From contig NC_092320.1 of assembly GCF_036785885.1 (NCBI RefSeq), positions 13,951,557-14,015,556 on the forward strand: DNA of 64,000 nt, given 5' to 3'. The notes under the pieces are model-generated. The model had not been told where the DNA came from, ran no database searches, and was given only the letters and a program-made list of their open reading frames with translations. The position numbers and the translations under genes were made by a program. Below are positions 1 through 12,368 of this stretch, piece after piece. The stretch is from Coffea arabica (lineage: Eukaryota; Streptophyta; Magnoliopsida; Gentianales; Rubiaceae). Every line of letters begins with the position of its first letter. Positions within the stretch are counted from its first letter, which is position 1.

Positions 1-160
1 GCATAGCTCCCCGCCATCGGTCTTCGAGTGATACGCGGGAAAGGATGTTAACGAGACACTCGTGAGTCAAATCGCCCCAGTCGTGACTCGGTCCCGACTC
101 GGATGTTCCTCCTTCTTTGTCGTCCATTTTGCCTTCTGTTGGCGGTGGTGCTTGTGCCAT
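1..160 (-). CDS. F-box protein, 5' end only (runs off the window)
   Basis: Reading the minus strand from the ATG at 160 gives 53 codons, open to the window edge. After a short polar leader of about 28 residues rich in Pro, Gly, Glu and Ser comes DWGDLTHECLVNILSRVSLE, followed by DRWRGAM. This is the start of a plant F-box: an acidic-aromatic lead, the ECL.NILSR.S helix, then RWRG. Proteins of this group (SKIP1-like, often with C-terminal leucine-rich repeats) bind SKP1 and recruit substrates to SCF ubiquitin ligases. The leucine-rich part would lie outside the window, so the subfamily is inferred from the F-box alone. The DNA upstream of the ATG is AT-rich, fitting a promoter. Confidence 0.8.
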   Translation of the reverse strand, partial: MAQAPPPTEGKMDDKEGGTSESGPSHDWGDLTHECLVNILSRVSLEDRWRGAM

Positions 161-1456
161 ATCCTTTTCGAGTTTTGATGCGTGAAATACTACTGTGGTC
201 GATTCGCGCGATGCGTGACATTGCGTGCAAATAAGAGTTACTAAAAGAAAAAATATTTGTAAAATTTTTTGAATATATTTGTTCAAATAAAATGTATAAA
301 CAGATAATTATTTGGCGGTGAAACATGACCATTACCGGTGGTTGCCGAACTAATTAGTGAGATTTATCAAATTTGTTGAAAATTAGAATAATAAAAAATA
401 CATGCTATTTGGTAGAAAGGCATATTAATAATGAATAATTATCAAGAATAGTTTTTAAAAAAAAACATAAAATGATAAAGTCTTTTTGATATCAAAATGC
501 CCCCTCTCCATTATATATAGTATACATATCATAAGGCTTTAGTGTAACTAAAAATGATCTTTAAAAAAAGGTGAAAAGAAAAATAGATGAGATTAATGTT
601 CAAAAACTATTGGAAGAGAAAAATTATGGATGGAAAAATTAATGTTCACGGAGCGTGCTTCAAAAAAAAAAAAAAAAAAGGTTCATGGATGGCTTGAAAG
701 TTGAAAGACAATATAATCCCTAAGTAACAAGAACTATTAACCATCTTGATATCAATTAACTCACACACACAAGGGCAAAATCAGGATATTACACAAATCA
801 ATTGCTTTTAGTATTTTGTCACACCATAAACCAATTGCATAAAGTAAATTCCAATGTGCTATTTGTAACTAAATCAAATTAACCCGAAACAATAGCAAAT
901 TTGCTGCATAAAAAGCTTGGCTTAATGATGCTATTTGCATTAGTAGGTAATGCCTCAAATCATATAAATGTGTTGAGAGAGGGAGGGCATTTTCATCTTC
1001 TTACAAGGTCTTTGTCATGGTGTTAAAATGTTGGATGGGCATAAGAGGCGGGCATGCATTAGATGGCCTGGCTTCTCAAAATATAGAGGAGTGCAAATAG
1101 AGCATGATTAAAACTCCAAAAAAAAAAGATTTGTGTTTGTATTCTTTTAACCAAATCTAAACAAATTTCAGCATTTGAGATCCCTGGAATCATATTTGCA
1201 ATTTTTGTTGTTTATTTTGTTAGTAGAATTTTTTTGTTTATAATATATTTTTTTTAAATTTTCTTTATCATATGAAACTATGCATTTTTCATCCTAAAGA
1301 TTTTAATATAGTAATATTTTGTATAAAAAAAATTTTTTTTTTTTTGCCATTTCTAGTTAGGAAGCCATCCATGGTAAAAGTTTTAATTGCATTTCTTTGT
1401 CCTGTCTGCAAGCATCTTTTATTTATTAAATCGTGGGATTTGCAAAGAATCTTAAA
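161..1456. other. AT-rich intergenic DNA, probable promoter side of the F-box gene
   Basis: No coding sequence can be supported here. The stretch is AT-rich with long homopolymer runs (A-tract near 661-679, T-tracts near 1246 and 1328). It probably holds the promoter of the F-box gene that starts at 160 on the minus strand. No clear TATA box was picked out. Confidence 0.5.
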
Positions 1457-1606
1457 GGGTTTGTTTGGATTGAGATAATTTTAAATAAAATAATTTGTTT
1501 CATAAATTCGAATCGTTTTTTTATCTTACATATATTACATCATAAAAAGTGCTACAGTAATAATTTTAAATAAATCATCCAAATAAACTCCTATCCAAAC
1601 AAACCC
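1457..1606. mobile_element. Short MITE with 14-bp terminal inverted repeats
   Basis: The ends GGGTTTGTTTGGAT and ATCCAAACAAACCC are exact inverted repeats 150 bp apart. The interior is AT-rich and non-coding. A run of AAA lies on both sides, which could be a 3-bp target duplication but is too simple to be decisive, so the superfamily is left open. It lies less than 200 bp upstream of the Helitron. Confidence 0.75.
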
Positions 1607-3880
1607 AAATTTGTCACCACAAAATTTTCTCCCGCATGCACTTGATGTAATTTGACTCGAGAGGATGGCAAAATGTGCCTTGTAAAAGTTTTCTGCATAT
1701 TAGTAAGCAATGAGTCGAATAAATTTACCTGTCCAGAGATGCAAGGCAGTTCGTGTGTATTTGACTTTCTGTACCACTCGACTTTTGGTATAATCTACCT
1801 ATATAGTAAAAGCGCGAATGAGTTTTGGCAAAAGAGTGGTCGTCTGCTGATTTGTCAAGTTCTCATTGGTTAAAATGTGGTCGTCCTCCTCACGTCAAAA
1901 TCACGTGCCCAGCTAGAGAAATATTGGAGGGTTTTCTTTCTTTCTGATGTATTCTGCCGAGGATGGGACTAGCGCATGGCTCGATACATTAGAAGGGTTC
2001 TCTTTCTCTCTTGTTCATCGCTGTTCTCCTCTCTCTCTCTCTCTCTCTCTCGTCTGATTGGGTTTTAGACTTTTAGTCCCTTGGTTTACCCCTCCGATTC
2101 TTCATTTACACGAACTCTCTTCTCTATATGTGTTTGTTCTTTATCCACTGGATCCAATCTAAGACGTGCAGTAGCAGAGAAAATCACATCAATTGAAGGT
2201 TGGTTAGTGGCTCAAGGATTACTACCATCAAATTCTTATCTTTCTCCTCCTCTGATTTCTGTACGATTGGGACTAGGGCTTGGTAAACACTCTTCGTCCC
2301 TGTCACTTACTTTCTTCTCTTTTCGAACTCACCGGCGGACCAACATTTCTTCCATACCTCTCCGATTTTCTCTGTATTGTTTTCTCTAAAAATTAAGGTC
2401 GGAAGTCTGCTGGCAGCTTCCAGTGACCCACACCACAAAACCCATTCACTAGTAGCCAACCGCTCTCCTCCAGTCCCCACATATATATGTTCCTCTGGCA
2501 CTGGCTGACAAAAAGCCCCACGCCAGAAACTGATCTACCAGTTTGTTTCTCGAATTATCACCCCTCACCCCCTATTTGGGAAATACTTTAGTGGTAGTAC
2601 CCCTGCTACCTAGCGCGATAGCCTTTGTTTCCTCAGTCGTGATGGAAACTCTGGCAGCTTCATCCGCCAAGCTACTTGTATATGTGGAGAATCAGAATCC
2701 GAGAGACAAGCATACCAGTACCGGTTTTTTGGTGCCAAGCTCCGACAACAAGAGCTGCTGCTGCCCGGAGTAGACCAGAAATTCGTTTTCTTGGATACCT
2801 GAACAAGCATGCCAACTGTGGTTATTCATCTTCACATTCATTTTCCTTTCATCGGAAAACCATTCACCCCATTCCTTCTGTCCCTGCTCTGTCAGAGGTG
2901 ATCTCCCTTTGGCTTGCTCAACTATTTGTCATCAACTTCCCGTTCTATTTATTGCCATCAACTATTTGTCAGGGTGTTTTGCTAACACCCTCTCCTAACG
3001 GATGTACTAATGCTTTTTCTTGATTCCTTATCAAATCCCCATTTAAAGTTTCTTTAAAAAAAATTAAGGGCAACAACAGCCACAAATGACCTTCAATTTT
3101 CTGGCTTTTGTTTCTGGTCTTTTTAGATGAGATGAGCTACAAATAACTTGTAGATTTACTCAACTTTTCTCTGTTCTTCCAATGGTCTTTATTTGCTTAA
3201 AAATTAATAAAGCTCGGTTTAATATCTCTGTTACTCAATTATTTTCTTAGCGATAAGAACTTTGATCTTCTAATCTTTATATCTTAAGATTTTTTATTTT
3301 ATTTTATGTGTTATTTATCCGATTTCCTAATTTTTATAGTATTATCTTTGCAGGAAAAAGATGACAACTTTTATGGGATGCAAATGCAAGTACTTGTGGA
3401 TATATTCCATCCTTTTTTGTCCTCCAAAGGTCTGTTCTGCTTTATTTATCTATTGATTTATTTGTTTATTTATTTTTTGCCGATAAAAACTTTGTCCTTT
3501 TAATTTCGGTCTCTACTCTCAAATCACTTGAAGTTTTTATTTTGTCCTTTATTTTATTGGATCATACTATTATTTTTATAGAAAGGAAGATGAATTTATT
3601 AGGTTTTAGCTAAAAATAGGCATGAACATCAATATTTTCCTCTGTAAACATTTTTTCTAGTGCTGTTTGACAGAAAGTATGAGTTATGGTGGTTTCTTAA
3701 AGCTTTCTAGAAGCATTTAATCCCTAAAATGTTACATGCCTTTCTAAGAGCTCTTAAAGCTCTTTCATCATTACATGTATTGATTTCCTTCTATGTTTCT
3801 CCTATTGTGTTCCTTCATAGGGTTTGTGACTGTCTTCATTTATATCCTGCTAAAAAATGTTGGTTTGCTTGCGATTTCAG

Positions 3881-6562
3881 ATTAATCAGAAGATGATGAA
3901 ATCTGCAATGATTAAAGATCTATACTCTGAAATTGACAGACTGAAGCAAGGTTTGTTGATTGCTCTGTCTATGTCTGTTCATGCAAGTGCGTTGTGTACA
4001 CTTCCATAAATACAGAAATCTTTTGGTTTACAGACTGGTTAAGCACATTAGATAATTTTGCACATGCCGTGACAATATTGCATTGAATCTATTTAACAAT
4101 CTTATGTTCATCAGAGGTGTATGCTGCTAGAGAAAAAAACAGGATTTATATACCAAAAGATCGTTATCTGCAGGATGAAGCCGAGAAAAAGGTCCCAATC
4201 TGGTCATTTGGTCTGATGATGACATGTATTACCTGAAAATTTCCCCTGAAAATTAGTAATTTTGTTTCTAATTTCAGGCAATGGCTGAGAAGATAGAACG
4301 CATGGAGCTTGATGTGGAATCCAGGGACAAGGTATGCTTGAGAAATGAATCTTTAAGCTTGTCTTTTCTTGTTGCCACTTGCAACACTTGTTTGATTACA
4401 CGTTATGCTTTTTGAGCAGCAATTTGTGGTGCTTCAGGAACTTTACAAATCTCAACAGCTATTGACAGCAGAGTTAAGTGACAAACTTGACAAAACTGAG
4501 ATAAAATTAATTTATTTTGTTGCCCTCATAATAGTACGTCGTGTTTTCCCCTCTTTTGCTCATGATGTCACAACTATATTTTTGTTGTGCTCTAGAAAAT
4601 GCTGCAGGAAACTGAGCATGCTTTGGCTGATCTGGAGGAACGGTTTAGACAAGCTAATGCCACAATAAAAGAAAAGGAGTATCTGATGGCCAATCTTCTG
4701 AAGTCTGGTGAGGCCAATGTTCACCACAGTTTAAAGTTGTTCACATATAGTCCTAAATGCTAATGTTGCTGCATAAATAATGCATCTATTATTATTTTCC
4801 TGTTACTTAGGCTACCAAGTCATTCTAATAACTTTTTTCAATTTATGATTTTTTGTTGCATCTGATCTGCTAGCCTGCAATGCTTTCCTGTCTCCTAAGC
4901 AATTTTCCTTCTTATTTGACTCTAATATTCAGTAATATCTAGGTGAGATCTGTGATGTTATATACATGGGCCATTTCATAATTTTTGCTTGTGTAACTTG
5001 CCTTGGTAAATGGGAAACAGAAAAGAGTGATAAAGGGCCACAATGAGCTGAATATTTTTTTTGATAGACATAATTAAGTTTTTCCAGTTTGACTGGTGAT
5101 ATGAGGTCCCTTTACTTTTAATATTTTAGTCTGTTTACTTGTGCAACTTGCCTTTGGTTAAATAGGAAACGCAAAAGAGTGACAGAGGCCCACAATGAGC
5201 TGAATTTTTTTTGCTAGACACAATTAAGTTTTTGAATTTCTCTGCTTGCTTTTTCTCACTTTATGTACTAATAACAACTATCCATCATGTAAAAGAAATC
5301 TTTCTATAATCCATCAAGACATTATTAGAACAGTTTTCTGACATCATGTGGTTTTCTTCTACCAGAGAAAGCACTTATGGAGCGGGCATTTGATCTTCGA
5401 ACAGAACTGGAGAATGCTGCATCAGATGTCTCCAATTTGTTTGCTAAGATTGGTTTGTATGCTAAGCTTAGTGATCTAAACAGAATAAGGATGTATTATG
5501 CCCAAAACCATGCAGTTTAATGTTGTTATTCATGCATGATTGCTTATCCAGAGCACAAGGGCAAAATAGAAGATGGAAACAGAATTCTTGTCCAGAAGTT
5601 CCAACCACAGCTAACGCAACAGCTTCGCATCTTGCATAAAACTGTGACAACTTCAGCAACACAACAAGAGCAACAATTAAAGGATATGGAAGAAGATATG
5701 CAGTCTTTTGTATCCACAAAGACACAGGTATTGTATACATGAAATAGCATAAGCTTGTATCTGCATAGATTGTTTGTCAATACATTCACGTCTCTCTTGT
5801 GTGCTAGGCTACTGAAGAGCTTCGAAGCCGCCTCGAGTAGTTGAAAACCATGTATGGTTCTGGTATAGAATCTCTTGACAGTTTAGCTGGGGAACTTGAT
5901 GGGAATTCACAGTCAACTTTTGGACATCTAAATTCTCAGGTCTCTGGGCATTCATCTTCTCTGACTAAGGTGAGTATCTCTTGACATTGAATGCTACAAC
6001 CATGATTTGCCTCTGTATCTTTTGCTTGATCAATGTTCAAAAAATGCAGTTTTTCAATAGTATTGCTTCAGAGGCTGATAAACTGCTGAATGATCTTCAA
6101 AATAGTCTTCACGGTCAGGAGAGCAAACTAATTGCATTTGCACAGCAGCAACGTGAGGTTGGCATTTGCTTAAGAAACTAAAGAAACATGCTTGGCCTGA
6201 TAACTTTCCATTCTCTGATCTAATTTGAGAGAACCAGCTAATGTTACTCACATTGACATCTTCTGCAGGCTCATCAAAGAGCTGTCACGACAACAAGGTC
6301 AATTGCTGAAATAACTGCCAACTTTTTGAAAACTTTGGATGCGCATGTTTCACAATTAGGCCGAATTGTAGAAGAATCACAGACAGTCAATGATAAACAA
6401 TTATCTGATCTAGAAAAGAAGTTTAAGGTGATTTGACTTTTTTCCCACTTGAACCTATTTTCTGCTCTAAGTTGTGGTCTTGCTTTAAGTTTGATTCTGA
6501 TTTGGTTTCTTCCTTCAATGTAGGAGTGTGCTGCCAATGAAGAAAGGCAGCTCTTAGAAAGG
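3881..6562 (+). pseudogene. Kinesin-5 (KIN-5) stalk and tail fragment, decayed
   Basis: Consecutive exon-like blocks match the coiled-coil stalk and tail of plant kinesin-5 (the TKRP125/AtKRP125 type), the tetrameric spindle motor: 3881-3950 (KDLYSEIDRLKQ), 4115-4191, 4278-4331, 4420-4500 (LTAELSDKLDKTE), 4596-4707, 5366-5452, 5552-5727 (QQLKDMEEDMQSFVS), 5808-5969, 6050-6157, 6269-6427 and 6524-6562. Most are bounded by AG and GT. The motor domain and the C-terminus are absent. Within frame there is a TAG at 5838-5840, where the family normally has a lysine, and the donor after 4500 reads AT instead of GT. The copy ends abruptly soon after NEERQLLE. It sits wholly inside the Helitron, so it is best read as a captured genomic fragment. 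A truncated aberrant transcript is possible, but not a working motor. Confidence 0.88.
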
Positions 6563-7017
6563 CATTAAATGCTTGTTACATCCCTAAAATGTTACATGCA
6601 AAGAATTGGATGAACAATATAGAAACGATTGAACAACATCAAAATTAATGCTCGTTGTAAATTTAAGAACACCACAGATAATCAATCCTCCACAGAATAA
6701 TAGAAAAAATTAGTAGTGTTTACTCATTGTTTAATATTTTTGAATCTCCCATTTACTTCTCCCAACACTTCATCCCATCTCTACATGAAGCAAAATCATA
6801 CTGTTGAGTTTCAATTTTATTCGCCTCAATTATTTTCTTTTTGATCTTTTTCTCGACACCATGTTAGATGCAAACCTTTATTTACTTGCATTTTCTTACA
6901 ACATTGCTTATTTAAAAGCTTAATTATTTTATAACCAAATAACTTAAATGCAATGCATACGATATATGATATCTTCACTTGAAAATCTGGGCATTTTCTG
7001 GGCAACATGAAATTAAC

Positions 7018-7047
7018 ACCGTGCATCGCACGGTGATCCCCTCCTAG
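7018..7047 (+). other. Helitron 3' terminal hairpin and CTAG end
   Basis: A perfect 7-bp stem with a 3-base loop lies at 7018-7034. It is followed by a 9-base spacer and CTAG, with the host T at 7048. This is the termination signal used in Helitron rolling-circle transposition. Confidence 0.85.
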
Positions 7048-7582
7048 TCTTATATAGAAAGCAAATACAGGTGGGTTGTTTTACTCTATTCATCAAAAAA
7101 GATGGCGACAAGTGCCAAAAAGGTGACACCCGTGAAGGAACGGCTGAAATTCGAAAGCTTCATCAAAGATTTGTTGATGTATTCCTTTCGTACAATATAT
7201 GTGGAATTTAGACTACATGAATGTAAGTTCATGACTTTTTTTCTTTTTTCCTGTTTTTGGTATACAATCAGGAGAAGCAAATGGTCGACCAATGCTATGC
7301 TGGTGACTGATGCAATCAAAATCCTTGGGCAATGGCATCATGAACTCGACAAAATTGAGTACAGCAGCAGTATCAACAACAGCGGAAATCTTTAGCTACT
7401 AAAGACATTAGCCCATCACTTTCTTCTTTTGCAATCCAAGAAATGCAAGCAAAGATATGGAAATGAGTTTAACAAAAATGTAACCGGTTATGCTATAGAA
7501 GAAGGGTGAATTCTTAGTTTATGATGGAAAAAAAAAGGAATTCTACAACTGGGGCGTTTTTTGGAGACTATTCTGCAAATGT

Positions 7583-8117
7583 GGTCTTCGCATTCCGCGA
7601 ATGCAAGGTCAGTGAGCTTAAATTTGGGAGAGCTTGCATTTCTATGACTTTAAGCTGTCCCGGGGAAACAAAATTTTGTGAGTTCCAGCTCTTTCCCCAG
7701 CTCAGCTACTTGGAGAACTAAAATCTGCTATCAAAGTTCTTTTCACAAATTCTAAAAAGAAATCTGGGCAACCATACCAAGTGACGGATAATTCTCGTAG
7801 GCATCTCATTGTTAGTACTGTTAAAGTATTCAGTGTGATCCTAGTTCAGCAGTAGAGAACTGCCAGAAGTTGCACATCCGACTATTCAGGCAAGTAAAAC
7901 CAGTACATAGACCATCATATTGACAGCATATACAACACTTTCTCAATGCCAGTGCAAGTGTCATTTGGGAGAGTTTAAATTCCCAAAGCTTAAATTTGGG
8001 AGAGCTCGCATTCAGCTTTGGGAGAGCTCGCATTCGCGGAATGCGAGCTCTATTGCCCTCCGAAAAAAAAAATTGCCAAAAATTCTGCTGAGCTCGCATT
8101 CGTGGAATGCGAAGACC
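7583..8117. repeat. Inverted repeat with GCATTCCGCGAATGC-like arms
   Basis: The arm GGTCTTCGCATTCCGCGAATGC-like at 7583-7604 recurs inverted at 8096-8117 with one mismatch. Between them the phrase AAATTTGGGAGAGCT occurs several times in direct orientation, and GCATTCGCGGAATGC at about 8031-8045 is itself nearly palindromic. It may be a small foldback element, but no target duplication was found. Confidence 0.5.
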
Positions 8118-8852
8118 CCTCTATGGAATACCTCACCAAAATCACCCCTTTTATAGAATTTTTTTAAATTTCATCACAAACTTGGAAATTTCTCTAGAAG
8201 AAGTGTGATGCTTAAATGAATGAAATTCCAAAACAAATATGTCGTTTTCCGTGATCACATTTTCCTATTACCTTTTTCCCTCACATACATCAAATCGCTA
8301 CACGAAAAATGACGAAAAATACATTTCCCTATTACCTTTATCCCTCACATACATCAAATCGCTACAGTAATTTTTTCATAAAAAATGACGAAAAATGCAA
8401 TTCAAACAGGGTCATTTATATCCCATTATTTTGCATATGTATTTCAACAGTTCAGTTGTGGATGATTTATCTTTGGAAACCATGCTCTATCCGCAGCCAC
8501 ATTCGGACATGTAAGCTACCTATGCTAAATTCAATGCTTTCAGCTTTCATATCTATTGAGGTTAATCATCTCCATTTAACAAGATCTATAGCACCATTCC
8601 ATTTGCTTCTATACGTGGCACTACCAATACCAGCACAAGCACATGCTGCTGTTAACGAGAGCATCTTTTGCCCCATAGGCCATATGCAAACCACCGCCTA
8701 TTAAGAGGCCTCCTGAGTCGTCTCATGTTCCAGCCAAATTTGGGCAGCTAGCTCGCCCTACATGATGGCCACTTAATTGTCTATCTATCGTTCTGGTAGA
8801 AGTTGGGACCCGATAGATACGAGTTTCCTGCTAATGGCCCACGATCATCTAC

Positions 8853-8975
8853 TATCGTATGTTGTGATAGTTAGCAATTACTCCTATTAACTTCTTATAC
8901 AGCTGTCATTGCGGAAAAGACACCAGGACATGCACCTACCATGCAAAGCAGACGCGCCATGCAGCTGAGTTTTCC
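8853..8975. repeat. Dispersed local repeat R, copy A
   Basis: This stretch contains AACTTCTTATACAGCTGTC and further on GCAAAGCAGACGCGCCATGC. Closely similar sequence recurs at about 12369-12460 and, for its left part, at 14157-14236, all in the same orientation. No terminal repeats were seen. It is a local low-copy duplication flanking the unknown membrane-protein gene. Confidence 0.7.
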
Positions 8976-9007
8976 CTTTTCACTTATTATAATTACATAA
9001 ACATATC

Positions 9008-9144
9008 TGTTTGGATTGTATTTTTTGAAATTTTTATAAAAATATACTGTAATAATTTAATATTTATAAGATAATAAAAGTAATTTAAAAATATATTTGT
9101 AAAAAATGTAAAAATTTTTCTTCAAAAAAATAACAATCCAAACA
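9008..9144. mobile_element. MITE of the TGTTTGGATTG family
   Basis: The ends TGTTTGGATTGT and ACAATCCAAACA are inverted repeats bounding an AT-rich non-coding interior. The same ends are found at 19078-19216, and degenerate or one-sided copies near 18831-18975 and 26402. The target duplication was not clear, so the superfamily is not assigned. Confidence 0.7.
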
Positions 9145-9425
9145 TGACAATTTTTTTTTTTAAAAAAAAAGAGGAGGGTGACTGACTGCTCTCCCGAGAA
9201 AGGGCGGTGCATCGTGGGTAAGTAGCTAAAAATGGCCGCGATAGACCAAGAGCAAAAAGAGCTACTACCATGATGTCAGAAACGTGCGGCATGTGTGGGG
9301 ACCAAAGGAGGCAGAACCATGTGGCGCATCCCACCCTGAAGCCGTACAAAGATCAAATGTAGACAAAATCGATGCCCACAAATAATAGCTGTATAACCAT
9401 TTACGACAAAAAAATAATAATAATA

Positions 9426-9754
9426 CTCCCTCCGTCCCATTTTGATAGTCCTGCTTTTCTTTTTCGTCTGTTTCAAATTATAGTTCAATTTTTAATTGAA
9501 AAATATAGTTATATTTTAATTTTTCTAAAATACCTTTATTCAATGTAAGTTGTTGTTACTATAAATCTATCCCATTTAATGAGAGTTTATTCTTTTTTTA
9601 CCATCAATTCAAGTTCTCATAAAGTTGTATTCTAATTAATGTGAGGGTATTTTTGGAAAAATAGCTACATAAATTGATTGTTCCAACAAAGTTAACTACT
9701 TTTTATTAAACTGCGTGAAAAAAGAACCAAAACTATTAGAGTGAGACGGAGGAA
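9426..9754. mobile_element. Stowaway-type (Tc1/mariner) MITE
   Basis: The left end CTCCCTCCGTCCCATTTTGA is the standard Stowaway terminus and follows TA at 9424-9425. The right end near 9740-9754 (GAGACGGAGGAAC) is its slightly degenerate inverse. The interior is AT-rich and non-coding. Confidence 0.75.
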
Positions 9755-12253
9755 CAACATAAATTCAATTAACTCACTTTTTTTTTTTCCAGCCAAAAGA
9801 GCCTTTTTTTTTTTTCGGTAATAAAGAAGGGCCAAATCCACATCCCTCCCGTTTATTTTCAATTCACATCTTATATAAGTATAAGTTTTAATTAAGTCTA
9901 GTAATAAATCAAACTTCATATACAAGACAATTTGGACGCTTAAGATTGTAAAGAAATCAATAAGCTCGATCAAACTCAGTGTTGGATCGCATTTTAATTA
10001 AAATTGTATAGTTTCCAAAACCAGCTTTCTCAACTTAGAATGAGTTAAAAGTTGATTTAAAAGAAAGAACATCTCATCGAATCTTTAGTTTGCAAAAATA
10101 TAACTCCACATCTTTTGGAAAAGAAGATGCCAAATGAACAAATTAATTATATGTCCTCATCTTCTTTAAATCGTTGTTTGATCGATTGGCCTTGTGGGGT
10201 TTGCAAGTTTTGGCCATTTGGAGATGTGTATTGCAAAACTAAGGACAAAAGAAAGGTACAAAATGAGGCCAAACTACATTAAAACTTGACCTGACTAAAA
10301 TAGTTTTTGACATTTCCAAAGAGATATATTATTGTTCCATTTCCACGTGCAATATGTGCAAATCTTATTATGTATATGGATTGGATAAAAGGAGCTATCA
10401 AATGGAAGTACAGTTTGCCCACAGGTTTGGGGCATGGTTTTCCCATGGATTTCAATATCCAGCAGCAATCAAGAGATGGACTGTGGAGCCATTACACTAT
10501 TGACTTTGGTTTCTATCAAATCTCTAGTGAAATGAATTGTATGCTATTGAATATTATTAATTGATGGTATACCCTACAAAAATTTATATTTTTGTCCTTA
10601 GAAGTGCAACTTGGAGCTGTACCTGAATGATAAAGGATGAAAGAAAAAAAAATCAAGAAAAAAATAAGGGTCTTCTCTATTTTTGAAGGGCCTGCTCAAT
10701 TAATACTCCCTATCTTTTTGAGATCTTAGGTCTCAACATTTAAGACTCTCATCTTTTATATGGCATTTTACAGTTAGAGATTTTTTGTTTTTATTGGTGT
10801 AATTATTTGATGAGGATAGTAAACCAATTTAGCTTGCTTGTAACATGATTTCATCCCAAGGTCTCTCAGTTGTCTGTTTTCCTTTCTATTAGTTCTCAAA
10901 ATTTTCCTATTTAGAGGTGTAAAATTTCACAACCAAAAACAAGAAAAGACAACAAATACTAGTGAATCTGACTTTGTTAGGAAAATAAACCGATCTAGCA
11001 TTAAAAAAAAAATTTTTTTTTTTGGTAAACATGAGTTTGGGTAGGTTCAGCTCCTATTACCACTACGGATCAGGGTAGGCCTCCGGGCTTATAGAGGTAT
11101 TTAAAGATCGCCCATCAACACAATTCTCAGATCGATAAGGGGATTCAAACACACGATTTTTTGTGAGAAATTAATCCTTTTTTATCAATTAAATCAACTT
11201 GTGTTGACGGATCTATCATCAATGGCTCTTGGAAAACTCACCTAAATGCAGTGAACCAAAAAAAAAGTTTATTATATTAAAGTAATTGTCTTTTGTACAC
11301 CTTCCCCGTACAATTTTCACCTTCTGATTAAGCAACAACCATTTCAAACTATTAGAGTGTCCTGCACAAAAATTTGGAAAAAATTATAAACCTTAGAATT
11401 GTAATATTTTTTTTCTTTTTAATCCTCCTACTCCACTCCCCACACTTAGTCCACATCTTTTCTACCATCAGTTACCATGTTCAAGATTCGAACTCTGCAT
11501 CCTTCCTACTCCGAACAAGCATTGTAGGTTTGGTTTTATCACAGAATAATCTAGCTTGTGAATTAATCTCATAACTAATCCTTTAAAATCAAGTTTCACC
11601 TCTACTAAATATACTTTTTCTATGATGGTTACTCTTCAACTACCACTAGTGTTCTCCAAAGTAATCTATACACATTCATTCCGTTCATTGTCATTTTTGT
11701 CAAAAATTTAACCAGATAAATACACATTAAATAGGTAGTATTAATATCCCAAAAGGTTTCCCGAGTAATCATTAGTTTTCACCACCTCACTTTTTCTTTT
11801 TACACGTTAATGAGTCTTTTTTGAAAGTCCTGCTTTTCTTTGTGTTATCCTTATCTTTCCCTTGATCACTTAGCTAATCACATGCAGGTGATTTGCCTTT
11901 TCTCCTGTATTGATGATAATAGCAAGAAAATTCACCAAACCCTAACAGGTTAAGTCACCCTTCTAATCTAAGCTCAACTTGTTTATAAAAATGGATTTAT
12001 GTGGGACACATGTAAACCAGTTCAGAGAAAAGTAGATGTAGAAGAAGTGCACTTAGGAAGTCTTTCTTAAACATTTGTTTGACAAAACAGGTTTCAGAGC
12101 CTAGACCATCATTTCTAGACAAATTAAGAAAATGCTTGAGCTGATTAGCTACCAACCTTACCGAACTAGGAAAGTCTTTATGCTCGACACAATCTCTAAA
12201 TCTAGTTAGCAGTGGAAAATGTGTCCACATTTTTGTCCTCTAATAAAAAATTA
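9755..12253. other. AT-rich intergenic DNA, no supported gene
   Basis: There are only short open frames without recognisable domains. Around 11020-11210 there is a moderately GC-rich stretch (with CGGATCAGGGTAGGCC) resembling the tail of an old short interspersed element, but no A/B boxes or A-tail could be confirmed. Nothing else stands out. Confidence 0.4.
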
Positions 12254-12368
12254 CTCCCTCCGTCCCACTTTGATAGTCATGTTTTCCTTTTTCATCTGTC
12301 CCAAATCGTAGTCCACGTTCCAATCAATTGAAGAATGTAGTTATGTTTTAATTTTTCTAAAATACCCT
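12254..12368. mobile_element. 3'-truncated Stowaway MITE fused to repeat R
   Basis: Starts CTCCCTCCGTCCCACTTTGA after TA at 12252-12253 and follows the 9426 copy through TCTAAAATACC. It then stops and continues directly as copy B of repeat R. The other terminus is missing, so this is a truncated copy joined to other DNA. Confidence 0.7.

Larger units (their letters stand above)
1794..7047 (+). mobile_element. Non-autonomous Helitron carrying a kinesin-5 gene fragment
   Basis: The left end starts TCTACCTATATAGTAAAAGC directly after an A. The right end has the 7-bp stem hairpin ACCGTGC-ATC-GCACGGT (7018-7034), nine further bases, then CTAG (7044-7047) followed by T. A 5' TC, a 3' hairpin about ten bases from a terminal CTRR, insertion between A and T and no target duplication are the textbook signature of Helitrons. 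No Rep/helicase coding was seen, so the element is non-autonomous. The interior holds a (CT)n tract at about 2029-2051 followed by 5'-UTR-like DNA, and from 3881 to 6562 kinesin-5 exons with their introns. Whether 1794-3880 derives from a second captured gene I cannot tell. Confidence 0.85.
7048..9007. other. Intergenic DNA with small inverted and direct repeats, no supported gene
   Basis: Several short open frames occur but none has a recognisable domain or splice logic. The stretch 7100-7480 has a composition closer to coding DNA, but is broken by stops in every frame and may be a decayed gene remnant I could not identify. Near 8247-8385 a phrase with ACATACATCAAATCGCTACA is tandemly repeated twice; it resembles the interior of the TGTTTGGATTG MITEs elsewhere in the window. 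Confidence 0.4.

Noticed and set aside
3881-6562. A working kinesin-5 gene
   Set aside because: Motor domain and C-terminus missing, an in-frame TAG and a lost splice donor; enclosed by Helitron ends.
8309-8704. Open frame of 131 codons on the plus strand
   Set aside because: Crosses a MITE-like tandem repeat, has no recognisable domain and no splice context; most likely chance.
11020-11210. SINE or tRNA-related element
   Set aside because: No A or B box, no poly(A) tail and no target duplication could be confirmed.
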